Source of the DNA: Triplophysa rosa
Taxonomy: Eukaryota > Chordata > Actinopteri > Cypriniformes > Nemacheilidae
Direction of reading: 5' to 3'
Assembly: GCF_024868665.1 (NCBI RefSeq)
Contig: NC_079892.1
Location: forward strand, 9,436,251-9,500,250
DNA: 64,000 nt
Shown one piece after another: positions 12,201 to 23,200 of the stretch. How positions within the stretch are numbered: the stretch's first letter is position 1; each line of letters opens with the position of its first letter. The notes under the pieces are model-generated. The model did not search any database. It worked only from the letters and a program-made list of their open reading frames with translations, and had not been told where the DNA came from. The position numbers and the translations under genes were made by a program.

Positions 12201-12850
12201 GCTTTTGGTTTTGTTTAATTCCTGCCTTTTAGCATTTTTTCCAGTTCCCTTAAGTATTCCAGTTACTTAAATATTCATGAGAATTTATTTGAAAATGCTA
12301 TCGTTTTATTTATGTAAAGACAAAGAAAAGCAAGACGAAAATGCCGTCCCTGGTGAAAAAGTGGCAGAGCATTCAGAAGGAGCTAGATGACGAAGAGAAG
12401 TCGAGCTCCAGCGATGAAGATCGAGAGCAGATGAATAACCGACGTATCGAAGAATGGAAACAACAACAGTTCACGACGTAAGGTTTTTTTGGGGGGGGAA
12501 ATAAATATAGCAGTTGCATAATACATTTGCTTTTTGCCAACTTCATTTTCCTGTCTTGGTAGTATATATTTGATAAATTCGAAGTTGTTTTATTTGTATA
12601 CTGTTTTTCACTCAAAGTTGCTTTAAAAAAAATTGTGGATTCTATTAATTCTGTTGCAACAGTGCACATTTTGAAAAGCGCCATACAAATAAAACTGAAC
12701 CAGAATGATTACATTTAAGATGAAATGCTGACTTCAAATATTTTTGTCTTTATTTATAGGGGGAAGGCTCAGAACAATGCTAACTTTGAAGCACTGCCTG
12801 ATGACTGGAGAGATAGACTGCTAAAGAAGAGAAAGATGATGCCGAGTTAG
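6253..12850 (+). CDS. fnbp4: Formin-binding protein 4
   Basis: FNBP4 is a nuclear WW-domain protein that binds proline-rich partners, including formins. The 17 coding exons are 6253-6373, 6970-7053, 7249-7379, 7500-7668, 7762-7906, 8151-8253, 8336-8659, 8850-9051, 9721-9812, 10001-10099, 10190-10323, 11210-11367, 11447-11691, 11774-11900, 11991-12184, 12320-12477 and 12760-12850. They sum to 2577 nt, or 858 aa (human about 1017). The start MGKKTRGG and LQLSPPGP match the family. WW1 is at about 174-205 (GDWQEVWDENTGCYYYW) and WW2 at about 528-560 (CHWDRDHRRYFYVNDRSG, split across exons 11 and 12). Proline runs and an acidic DGEIEEVEMEDEES segment follow at about 597-655. The end carries the conserved MPSLVKKWQSIQKELD and NFEALPDDWRDRLLKKRK. 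The intron after 8253 has a GC donor. fnbp4 and agbl2 are also neighbours in mammals. Confidence 0.95.
7995..8113. repeat. Short inverted repeat in fnbp4 intron 5
   Basis: aaaaagtattcagacact near the left is mirrored by gcatctgaatactttg near the right, as in small Tc1-like MITEs. It ends about 37 bp before exon 6. Confidence 0.45.
9281..9421. mobile_element. Palindromic MITE in fnbp4 intron 8
   Basis: agatccaggccgaacgagag at the left is repeated inverted at the right (ctctcgttcgcctggatct), with matching inner parts (ttttccggcaaa / tttgctggaaaa). It is a 141 bp near-perfect palindrome able to form a long hairpin. The flanking target duplication is not clear. Confidence 0.75.
10324..11209 (+). 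other. fnbp4 intron 11, no further exon seen
   Basis: The longest intron here that looks free of recognised transposons. It includes a short CG-alternating run at about 10610-10628. A TGATGAT at about 10811 and CTGA at about 10927 resemble snoRNA boxes but lack a closing stem, so no RNA gene is called. Confidence 0.4.
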
Positions 12851-13200
12851 TACATCACTGTTGGAAACACTAAACATGAGCCTTCATCAGGGTGTACTGA
12901 ATTGTATTTTGCCGTTTTGTTCAGGTTACTAAGCTTCAGTATGGACTGAACAAATGTGAATGTCTCCTTTTTATATGCGCACATTGGCTTGTTGTCAGAG
13001 CCTAAAATGTGTCTAATTCAAATGCATCATCTTGTAAATAGAGGTATACCTTAGGTTATTGGTCATTGTATAATGACTACATTACCAGCCTTGTTTTTTT
13101 ATAAAAAAAATATTGAACCTGAATCTAGTCCCCTTATGTACAGAATGTTTTGTTTTTGGTTCATTCCCACCACGAAACATGTTGCACGGTTTGTCTATGA

Positions 13201-13206
13201 AATAAA
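13201..13206 (+). terminator. fnbp4 poly(A) signal
   Basis: Canonical AATAAA 351 bases after the fnbp4 stop. A second AATAAA at 13724-13729 could define a longer 3' UTR ending close to the agbl2 promoter. Confidence 0.55.
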
Positions 13207-13919
13207 AAGGAAATAATGATTGAATATTAAAGGACTGTTCCATTGCTCCAATATTTTAGATTTGTTGGCTTTTGTGAAACATTAAGGGTGCAAGTATCAT
13301 CTGTACCGTAAGCAACTGTGCACTTTTAATATATAAAATATAACACTGCTTTCTGTGTATACAGTTAACTGTATGTCAGTTGTTTCATTGACATCGTTTT
13401 ACCATAGTTCATTTTTAATTGAGATCAATCTTGGAAACAACAGTTTAATGCTTCCAAAAGCAAGGTCATTGTGGTTACACCATTGCACTAAATGCTACAC
13501 ATCATTATGGGAAAGTTATACTTTTTTCAAGTGAAAATGTGTGAAAGTTCTTTATGAATGTGCCAACTGCTTTTTTTTCATGATTACGAATGAACGTTTG
13601 TCGTATGATTAACGGCACAATTATCTTATAAATGTCCTCATTTTTAACTGATAACTTTTTTTGTTCAGTTTAAATGTTTCCTTGAATCGGGATGTAGGGC
13701 CATTTTCTACATTGTGGATAATGAATAAAACTTTTCAAGCAATAGAAAAAACGTTTTTATTTAAGTACTCATAAGAAAAGTGTATAGGCCTATGTAATAC
13801 ACATGTCATTAAAACTTAATAGAGACAACTTGTTTTTTTCTGCGGTAAACACTTGTGTTGTGCGGCTTGTGCCCCTCTAGTATCCTACTGAAGCGAGCTT
13901 CACACAGCAAACGCGCAAC

Positions 13920-13933
13920 GTCTCCATAGCAAC
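13920..13933 (-). promoter_or_regulatory. RFX X-box upstream of agbl2
   Basis: The plus strand reads gtctccatagcaac; its complement GTTGCTATGGAGAC is a close match to the imperfect-palindrome X-box bound by RFX factors at ciliary genes. It lies 268-281 bp before the agbl2 ATG, in a locally CpG-containing segment and within the usual X-box distance. AGBL2 is a ciliary/centriolar enzyme, so the site fits its biology. Binding is inferred. Confidence 0.6.
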
Positions 13934-14158
13934 GGTGACACAAACGACGTCAGATGCGTCTCAACAAAAATAGTTACCAAGAGATTTTCATTAAAAAAAG
14001 GTGTAATTCTAGGTTTCTATCATGCGGTTGCTCATTTAAAACATTAATTCTGATGATTTCTGTTTGGCTGTGTTTAAAGTAAAGCTGTGTGATTTGATAT
14101 CTTTGTTAAACGCTAAAGTTTTTTAGCGATACGCTCAGATCGGTTGCCGTGTCTCGAG

Positions 14159-14194
14159 ATGACTTCACGACCGCAGTTAATCGCATCGCTTTGA
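14159..14194 (+). promoter_or_regulatory. uORF in agbl2 leader
   Basis: An 11-codon upstream frame (ATGACTTCACGACC...) ends in TGA only 6 bases before the assigned agbl2 ATG, in another frame. Such a uORF can reduce or reinitiate main-frame translation. Effect not shown. Confidence 0.4.
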
Positions 14195-14200
14195 GGTGCA

Positions 14201-17200
14201 ATGCAGGTGAGTGATCGCACAAAATTTACTGCTGCGTTTAACTCTACAGTTACAGTCTAACATTACCCTGTTGGTTTAAATGCTGATACTCGGTTACGAT
14301 TAACCACATGCCCTTCTGCTTGTGTTCAAACTCACTTTTTAAACAAAAGAACGTGGATGGTCCTTACGAGAGGCTCATTTTGCTACACCTTCAGCATTAT
14401 GGATTCATCTCAGGTAAGACATGCAGGTTGATATATAAATATATCTACTGAATACTGCCCTTCTGAAAAACAATAGAAACCACCCAAGAAATGTATACTG
14501 CACATAATGGGAATTTTCTGTATTGGTTTTAATGGAACGTATGGGCTCTGTGGTTAATGTGTTGGGATCTGGTGGATGGGAACCAAAAGAACACTATTGA
14601 ATCCGACTAGAATAACGGCCAAAACACATTTTACATTTTGTAATGGTTTTAATTGTAAGCAGCTGATGGTTGATAATGTTTTCAGCCTTGCATTAAGCTG
14701 TTTCAATTACAGTAATATACTGTATTAATTCACCAATAGGCTATAGTACTGCAGTTTCTCATGTTTGTATCTCTCATTTTTATTTCGTTCAGACAATGGC
14801 TCTTCTGTGCATTCAGGTGTCTCGAGATGGGATGGCAACCAAGACTCCACTGCCTCAGACATTATCATCTCGCCAACTGAGAGTAATGATTCCAACATAG
14901 AGGAACAGGAGGAACCAAAGTCATGTCACAGTAAATATGATCATGCCTGTAAAACCTGTGTGCCATCCTACTGCGGATGTCTTTTATTGACACATTCATG
15001 TGTCGACGGATGCCCAACGTTGATATGTTGATTAAATTCTAAAGGCTTTTGAAAGCAAGCATAAAATGATGCAATATATAACACCAAATGAGGCTCAACT
15101 TGTCACACAATACACAGCACTTCCCATTCCCATTTGAAATTCATTGCCTTTATAAAAGATTCAGAGACTTACAACACAATTAACTGCTTCTTGGTTACAA
15201 GGGGAGTTTGGATAGTGCCTGCTGCTAACCACTGCTCTCCAAAGTATGTTTACTATAGTCAGCAGAACAGCATGTGTATTGTGTGTTTCGGTTTTGTCTT
15301 ACAACATGTTTTTGTGTGTTCTGTTTCGTTTCAAGACCTTTTCAGTTTAGACAAAGTTCTTAGAACCCGGCAGCTAGTGTTTGACTTTGATGGTGAGAGG
15401 CCTATTCCACGTCTGAGGGACCCGTTGGACCTTCTGACAATCCCGTCTACCTCCTGTCCATTCCAGGGTGTCCGCTGGCCCATAGAATGTGAAGTGATCC
15501 GTGACAAAATCCAGCATATAGGTAGGTATCAGTGCCTTCCGTGACAAAAAAAATCCATTATTTTCCAACAAATAATACAGTATTTTGTCAGACTCTATAC
15601 CACATGTATGCAGCCTTAGTCTGGTTGATAGTAGGGATGTAAGATTATTATCGTATCGCAATAGCAAAATTGCTTCAATATTATCGTGGTCACATGACTG
15701 TATGAAATTATATGTCTTCCGGGCCTTTAACATATTACCTCTGTCAAGGTACAGCTGGTGCAGTTTTTTATTTGATAAAAGGCAGTTTTAAGTCGTTTGA
15801 CCTATCTCATACTATACCCCATACCTCAAAGCAACAGTTATGATGAGAGGACAAAGAAAAGAGGACGGGATATGACATGGTATTTTACAATTGTACATCA
15901 TCAACAATTTGTACATCATTGCAATGTTCAATAATTGTTTATTAAACACTTATGGCACTTTTTTCCAAGTCTTCATTTGTCTTTTTAAATATGGCAATAA
16001 ATATTGTACCGCAGGCACAACACAATGTATTACCGTACCGTGATATTGTGATATCGTCGCAGCCCTAGTTGATAGTTTAGCCCAATATTTTCTATTGTTT
16101 TCTATTATTGAATGTCATCAGTGGTGCTTGCTAAGGCAACCATTTAGAAGTGCCTAGCAACCGCCAGTTTTACTGCACCCCATTTGAAAAATAAATTCGC
16201 TCAACCCTCCACATTTCCACCTTTTGAAAAGCAGAATGGGATCCAACAGAGCCAGAGCCGTTCTATGAGTCGACATGTAATGAGGAAGCTCCCATGCCAG
16301 CACGGGAGGAGAAAGGAAATGTAGTTTACTGCATAGACCCAGGTAACACCATAATAAAATTCTACATACAGTAGCACATCTGATTTTTATCTGCATGAAA
16401 TCTCCAGCTGCTATAACCTCCACAGCCACAAAAACCTCCTACTTCACCTACTCTCGCGTGGGTGGCAGCAGAGGGACCATTAAACGTGCCACGTGCTGTG
16501 CCAGTCCTCAGGAGGGATCTAGACTAGTCTTCGAATCTCGTTTTGAGAGCGGAAACCTTCAGAAAGCGGTGCGAGTGTGAGTTATATATTCAATTCAATG
16601 ATAACATCTTCATTAATAATGCATCTGACAATATTGATACATATCTGTACCTTATTTGAACTTATTTGCAGTGGTCAGCATGACTATGAGCTGACTTTGC
16701 GCAGCGATTTATACACCACTAAGCACACCCAGTGGTTTTACTTCCGGGTGAGGAACATGAAGGCGGGCGTCAGCTATCGTTTCACCGTTATCAACCTGAT
16801 GAAGGCCAGCAGTCTGTATAGTGCTGGCATGCGCCCGCTGCTTTACTCCGAACGGGCTGCGTGGATGAAGGGGGAGGGTTGGAAGCGAGCCGGAACTAAC
16901 ATCCGGTATCAACATTTTTTTTTTCAATTTACTCATTGTAAAATCATGTTGACTTGATACACACTTGTGGCACGGTCATCATTTTGTAACCCCTGTCTTT
17001 TAGGTACTACCCAAACAACACTGAACAAGACGGTAAACCGCTGTACTCCCTCACCTGGACTATTGAGTTTCCTTATGACAGTGATACCTGCTACCTGGCC
17101 CACTGCTACCCATACACATATTCAGACCTGCAGCGGTACCTGCGTGAGGTCATCTCAGACCCTGTCCGTGCGGCTCACTGTAAACTGCGTGTGCTTTGCC

Positions 17201-20200
17201 GTAGCCTGGCAGGCAATGCGGTGTACGTGTTGACTATAACGGCACCGTCCACCAGCTTGGCTGAACGTAAAGCCAAACGGGCAGTTGTGGTGACAGCGCG
17301 GGTGCACCCGGGAGAGACCAATGGCTCTTGGATGATGCAGGGGTTTTTGGAGTTCTTGTTGAGTGATGTGCCCGATGCCTGTCTGTTGAGGGAAACTTTT
17401 GTCTTTAAGGTGAGTGAAGGAAAGCGGGGACAAATTGGTGAATGGGTTTGGACTATTCCACATTTTCATTTAATCAGCATTTCTAGATGTATTGTCTGTT
17501 GAATTTCAACAAAATCAAACCTCAGGAGTGACATAAAGTCTTCCAACAGCAATGTGAAAGACTGACAGCATGACAAGACACATGAAAACTGTGATAAAAA
17601 ATCCAGGTTGTCACATAAAAAATAATTTTAGAACCTTCCCTAAATATTGTGGGTAGTTCACAGAATGAAACAGAAATGATCATAACCTAAACACATACCA
17701 ATAAATAAATATGAAAATAAAAGCTCTCTTAATTTTTTCCTGCTGCTGTATATCTGTTTATTTTCTGTATGGCTTCTTAATTGGATGGTTTTTTGAATAC
17801 ATTAAAATAGTTACAGGCAAGGTTAATATTGTTAACTACAACTTAAACGACTAAAACTTTTTTTTGTTAATTAAAATCAAATCAAATTAGGCCTAGATAT
17901 AATTTGAAAAATTGAAATGAACATTAGTCGTACAAATAAATTATTAATATGTTTAAGTTGAGGCACTGAAATTATTAACTAGAAATACAAAAAAACTAAA
18001 CTAAAGCTAAAACTGAAATGAAAATAAATGAATCCTATAACAATATTAAAAAAGAAAAAGTTATAAAATGACACAAGCACATAGTAACAAAATGGCTAAA
18101 TATGTAACAAAAATTAAGATAAAAACAATAATATAAAATGAAAATTTGAAATATTAATAAAATAAATAAAAACCCTAAAATAACTCTGGTTACAGGTTGT
18201 GCCCATGCTGAACCCTGACGGTGTGGTGGTAGGAAACTACCGCTGCTCATTGGCTGGCCGTGATCTGAACCGAAACTACCGGACTCTGCTACGGGATTCT
18301 TTTCCATGCATTTGGCACACTCGCAACATGGTGAAACGGTAAATATTGGATCACTATGCTTTTACTATGTACTGTATGTGTTACATGGTTTATGTAAAAA
18401 ATAAATGAGATCCATTACAAAAATTACTTTATAGAAGCGTGCTATTAGCATACTTGGATTAAACTTAATATAAAGTATATACTTTCAGTCTACTATATAC
18501 TTTATAGTCTAAATATCAACTTTATGTACTTCTCAGAAAAACAAAGCTGTAAACTGGTTGTGTGCTCAAAGTTTACTTTTTACAACTGAAGTATACTTAT
18601 AAGTACACTTTTATAAACTGAAAAGTGGGCCAATTTAATTCCAAGTTCTTACACAAGTATACTAGTACTAGCACTTTTTACACAAAGTATACTTACAAAA
18701 AACACGAACTGTGCTTAAAGAGTACATAACTAGGGATTTTTAAGGTCCTACTTTGGTTCATGGAGTGTACAACAACAAGTCTATGTACATAGAAGGTGTT
18801 CAAAACACTATTATTTCGTAATAATAGGCAGTTACTCTTACCTTACTTCTTGACTGACTCTCAAATTATTCGTTCCACGATTCATCTGTCTAATCCCCTC
18901 CTTTCCGCTAGCCTAGTCTGATGTGATTGGTCAGATGGTCTAGTCTGCTGTGATTGGTCTACCGCGAATGAGGCTCATGAGCAACAGTGTTTGGGGGAGA
19001 AGAGTGACGTAAATCCGCGGCGGTTTGCGAATCGGACTAGGGACGACTCGTTTGCGTGATTCAGAGTCGACTCCCTTTTTTCAAAGCCAATAACTTTGTT
19101 ATTCATTCACCTTCAGAGTTACAACTTGGCAGACTGCTTACTTTCAAACATGGCAACATTAAACACTGCATGAAATGTAATTTTCATGATCTCATGTTAT
19201 GAACTCTTTAAGTATACTTAATTAAATGAACTTAAAGTATACTTATTTTGTGTAAGAGATAATACACCCAGCTTCATTCATTACACAGGTTGCTCACCGA
19301 GAGAGAGGTTGTGGTCTATTGCGACTTCCATGGTCACAGCAGGAAAAACAATGTGTTTATGTACGGCTGTACCGATCGCAAGGACACCTCGCATTGTCTT
19401 CATGAGCGCATCTTCCCTCTGATGATGAGCAAAAATGCTAAAGACATGGTGCTGAAAATATTATTGTTGAATAATACAATTTTTGAATTCATTAAATTGA
19501 TTTCCTTTGTCTTTGCTAGTTTTCTTTTAGAAGTTGCAAGTTCAAAATGCACAAGAGCAAAGAGGGCACCGGTCGCATCGTCATGTGGAGACTAGGCATC
19601 AGAAACAGCTATACGATGGAGTCTACCTTTGGAGGCTCATCGTTAGGTACTTGTTCTGGATTCAATACAATTTAAGCTCTTAGGAGCTTAGACTTGCACC
19701 AGAAATACAATTTGTATCTGTGTGTGTTTGGCCGCATTTGTTCACTGTGTTTGTAGGGGACAGAAAAGGCACACACTTCAGCACACGGGACCTGGAGTCA
19801 ATGGGCTACTGCTTCTGTGACACTTTACTAGACTTCTGTGACCCCGACCCAGCTAAGGTGGTCTAGCTTTAGGCTTAAGGTGTTGTTTTATTACTTTTCT
19901 TAAAGGGATAGTTCACCCCAAAAGAAAATTTCTGGCATCATTTATTCATCATCATGTCGTTCAAAACCTATATGACTCTTTATTCAGTGATACACAAAAG
20001 AAAATATTTTGAGAAATGTCTCAGTGGTTTTGTGTCCATACAATGGAAGTCAGTGGGGACAGTGTTGTTTGGTTACCAAAATTCTTCAAAATATCTTCTT
20101 TTGTGTTCTGCAGACGAAAGTCATACATGTTTGAAAAGACAGATTAAAAGAATTTACATTTTTGGGTGAACTATCCCTTTAAGCTTTGAAAATAATTGTA

Positions 20201-23200
20201 TTCCTTCAACATATTATGTGCAGATTACACACTGTCTGGATGAGCTGGGGGTGTTATTAAGACAAGAGGTCAGAAAGAAGCTCGGAAGAGAGGTTGACTC
20301 CTTAGATGACCTCTCTGATATTGATATTGAGTCCAGGTAACAATAGTTACATTGCATCCAGCTTTATTGTTTTTGTAATGTATATACATTATGTACTCAT
20401 AATAAAAATGATAAATCTAATAAAAAGTAATCTGTAAACATCACAATATTCAAATTCTGTGCAGCACAAGTGGATCCAACAGCACAGAATCAGACGGTCT
20501 TCCTGTTCATCTTTTAAATGCCACCAACCAGGTTAAGTATGCTGAAAGCGCCCTTACAGCAGTTACAGTAAACTTGATTACAACTTTACTCAGTTGCCCT
20601 TGTTCTGTGATTGTAGCAAAAACAAGAGAAGAAAAAAAACCTACGAAGCCGTAAAGAAAGGAACCGGCTTAGGCAGGAACGAGTTCGAAGTGCAGGACCC
20701 AAAGTTATTCAAAGGACCGTCAAACATTTGGTAGGTTTTACAGAATATGCATTTTGTATCTTTCTTGTATATTATACAAAATATTCATTTATAAGGATTA
20801 AAGAAGACTTTTTAAGAAATGTACAGTAGGTATCGTCATATCCTAATCGTATTCTTACGCCTTTCTAAAGGCCCCCGTGCCCTCAAATGAAGATATGGTT
20901 AAAGTGAGAATCCAGGAGAAAACATTGTGCACCATGAAGGACAGTACCAAACATAAGGTAATATAGTCAAAAACGTAAGATGATACATATAAGCTCTGAA
21001 GTGGCATAAAATGGATAGTAAACCTATTTTTTGGTGTGTAGGTGCCATGTATGGTGAGGGCCAATCAGACCAGCAGGTCTTGGATACCTCATCCCACCAC
21101 ACACATAGGTGTTGTAGATCATGTGACTGATTGGGGGGGCCGACTAGACAAGGTAAAGGAAGTGAAATGTAAAAATATGTTGGACATTGTCAAGTATCCT
21201 GCATCAAGACACACACCTTTTCTCTTTACATCACGTACAACCATACATTTAAAAAATGTATTTATTACAGGTCGACAGGTCTTTTAGCCACTCTGTCTCA
21301 GGTAACTATAATGATTAAAACTGATCATGTACTTGTAAACAGATCAATATGTATATAGTAATGATGAAGTCAAATATGGCATTCTGCTTTCAGATGATAC
21401 TGGACGCAACACTACCTCATCCGCTCCTCACCCGCAGGGGCAACCTCAGCGCCAAACCCTCTTAGCCACCAGTGGTCAAAAAAGACGTCCCTCTGTCCCA
21501 GCCTCAGGAGACAGGACTCCATCTATACCAGTCCATCCGCACAACATACCATTCTACCCTGATTTTAGACCACAACCAGAAATAAAAGGTATGTCTTTGA
21601 TTTCGTTTGAGCAGCTTGGCATCTTTGTGGTTGGGTGATGACATTTATTTCGCTGCATCTCATAGGAAGAGTGCATGTCTCAAACGTTATACATAGAAGG
21701 TAAGTTGGCCAAAGTTCTACATCACGTTACATTTCACATGGGATCTAAAATACCTATTGTAATTTTTCTGTAAACGTACTGTACTAACTTACAATTTCAT
21801 AGCCAACAGAAACTCAGGCAGGAGAGACAAGCAAAAGGAGTCCATGTTCCTATGACATACTTCATGCCACTAGACAACATGGGAACATTAAGAATCAGTC
21901 ACAAGACAGATGCACAAGGTAAGATTTTTAAAGATGTATCATTCTAAAACTGCTATAGCAGATGTGATGTGAAAAATCTACTTTTGTTATATATTTTGTA
22001 AATAAAGCCTCCAAATGCTTTTGGCTGTATATTAGTGTATTATGATAGCCACAACCCAATTGATTTTCATTACCAAAGATGCTTCTTGTTATAAGGTGCT
22101 ATGGGTGGTTTTGCATCACCAGTTACTGCCACTGAAGCCAAGCAAACCAGTAAACAAGCTATAAGAAATGCCTCCTGTTTCCTCCCCGACCTGCACAGGT
22201 TTTATTTTACTCTTGTTGAATAGATTGTTGATATAGAAGATTGTCAAGCGTTCTTTTTATTGTTATAATATGTTCTTTTGTAGCCAAACTCAGCAGTTTG
22301 GTAACCAGGCTGCAACCGGAGGTCTGATGTTAGGGAGACTGTCCAAAGGAAACAAAGCACTGATTATCAGAAGAGATGCTGCTTCCACAGACAGCCTTAG
22401 TAGTGAGGACAAGTATGTAGCAGTTATAATTTTAGTATTCTGTTGGGGAAACATTTATTAGGTTCCTCATTTTAAAGGTCCAGTGTATGAAATTTAGCGA
22501 CATCTAGCGGTGAGGTTGCCAATTGCAACCAATGGCTCACTCCACCCCTCCCCCCTCTCTTTTGAAGCACTATGGTGGCTGACACAGAACTAAGATGGTG
22601 TTTACATTAACCCGTTGTCCTACAAAAATGGCATTTTAAAACGAAAACAATCCTCGTTTATACTGTCGTTTCCACATTTTATAGAAAAAAATCTGCGTTT
22701 ACACTACACTACTGAAAACGCATGTCACATGACCATTGAGACTCGCTGGGCATGCGCAAACAAATGTAAACAGCTGGATGGGCATACAAAAGTTGGTTGT
22801 TGATGACAGTTGGTTACTAGTCACAGACCGGCCAGTACAAAATGAACATGATGGGAGGAAAAGCAAGGGCGTCTTCGCGTAGATAACGTTAGATGAGGTA
22901 ATCCATGCAAGGCTTGTTTGATTTCATCTTGCGCAACGCAGACCGATCGACGGATGACATCGCAGTACTGAGAGTACGATTTAAAAGCATACGGCTCTCG
23001 ATTCTCTCTCGCGTTGCTGTAATGTCACCGTGTCGATCCGTGTGCGCAGCTTAAAGTCAAACAAGCCTGTTGTTTACACGCCCTGCGTTCCATTTCGAAG
23101 GGCTCATCCCTATGCCCTAAGCCCTTTGAATGGTTTACCCTCCGGAGTGAGAGCTTTGAAGGGTTAAAGGGTGTAGGGTACCAAACAACTGTTTCTTGAA

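Larger units (their letters stand above)
12851..14200. other. fnbp4 3' UTR and agbl2 promoter interval
   Basis: Contains the fnbp4 3' UTR with two AATAAA signals (13201-13206 and 13724-13729), then an agbl2 promoter segment around 13870-14200 with an X-box, a CRE-like gacgtcag near 13946, and a short uORF. No other gene is seen. Confidence 0.6.
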
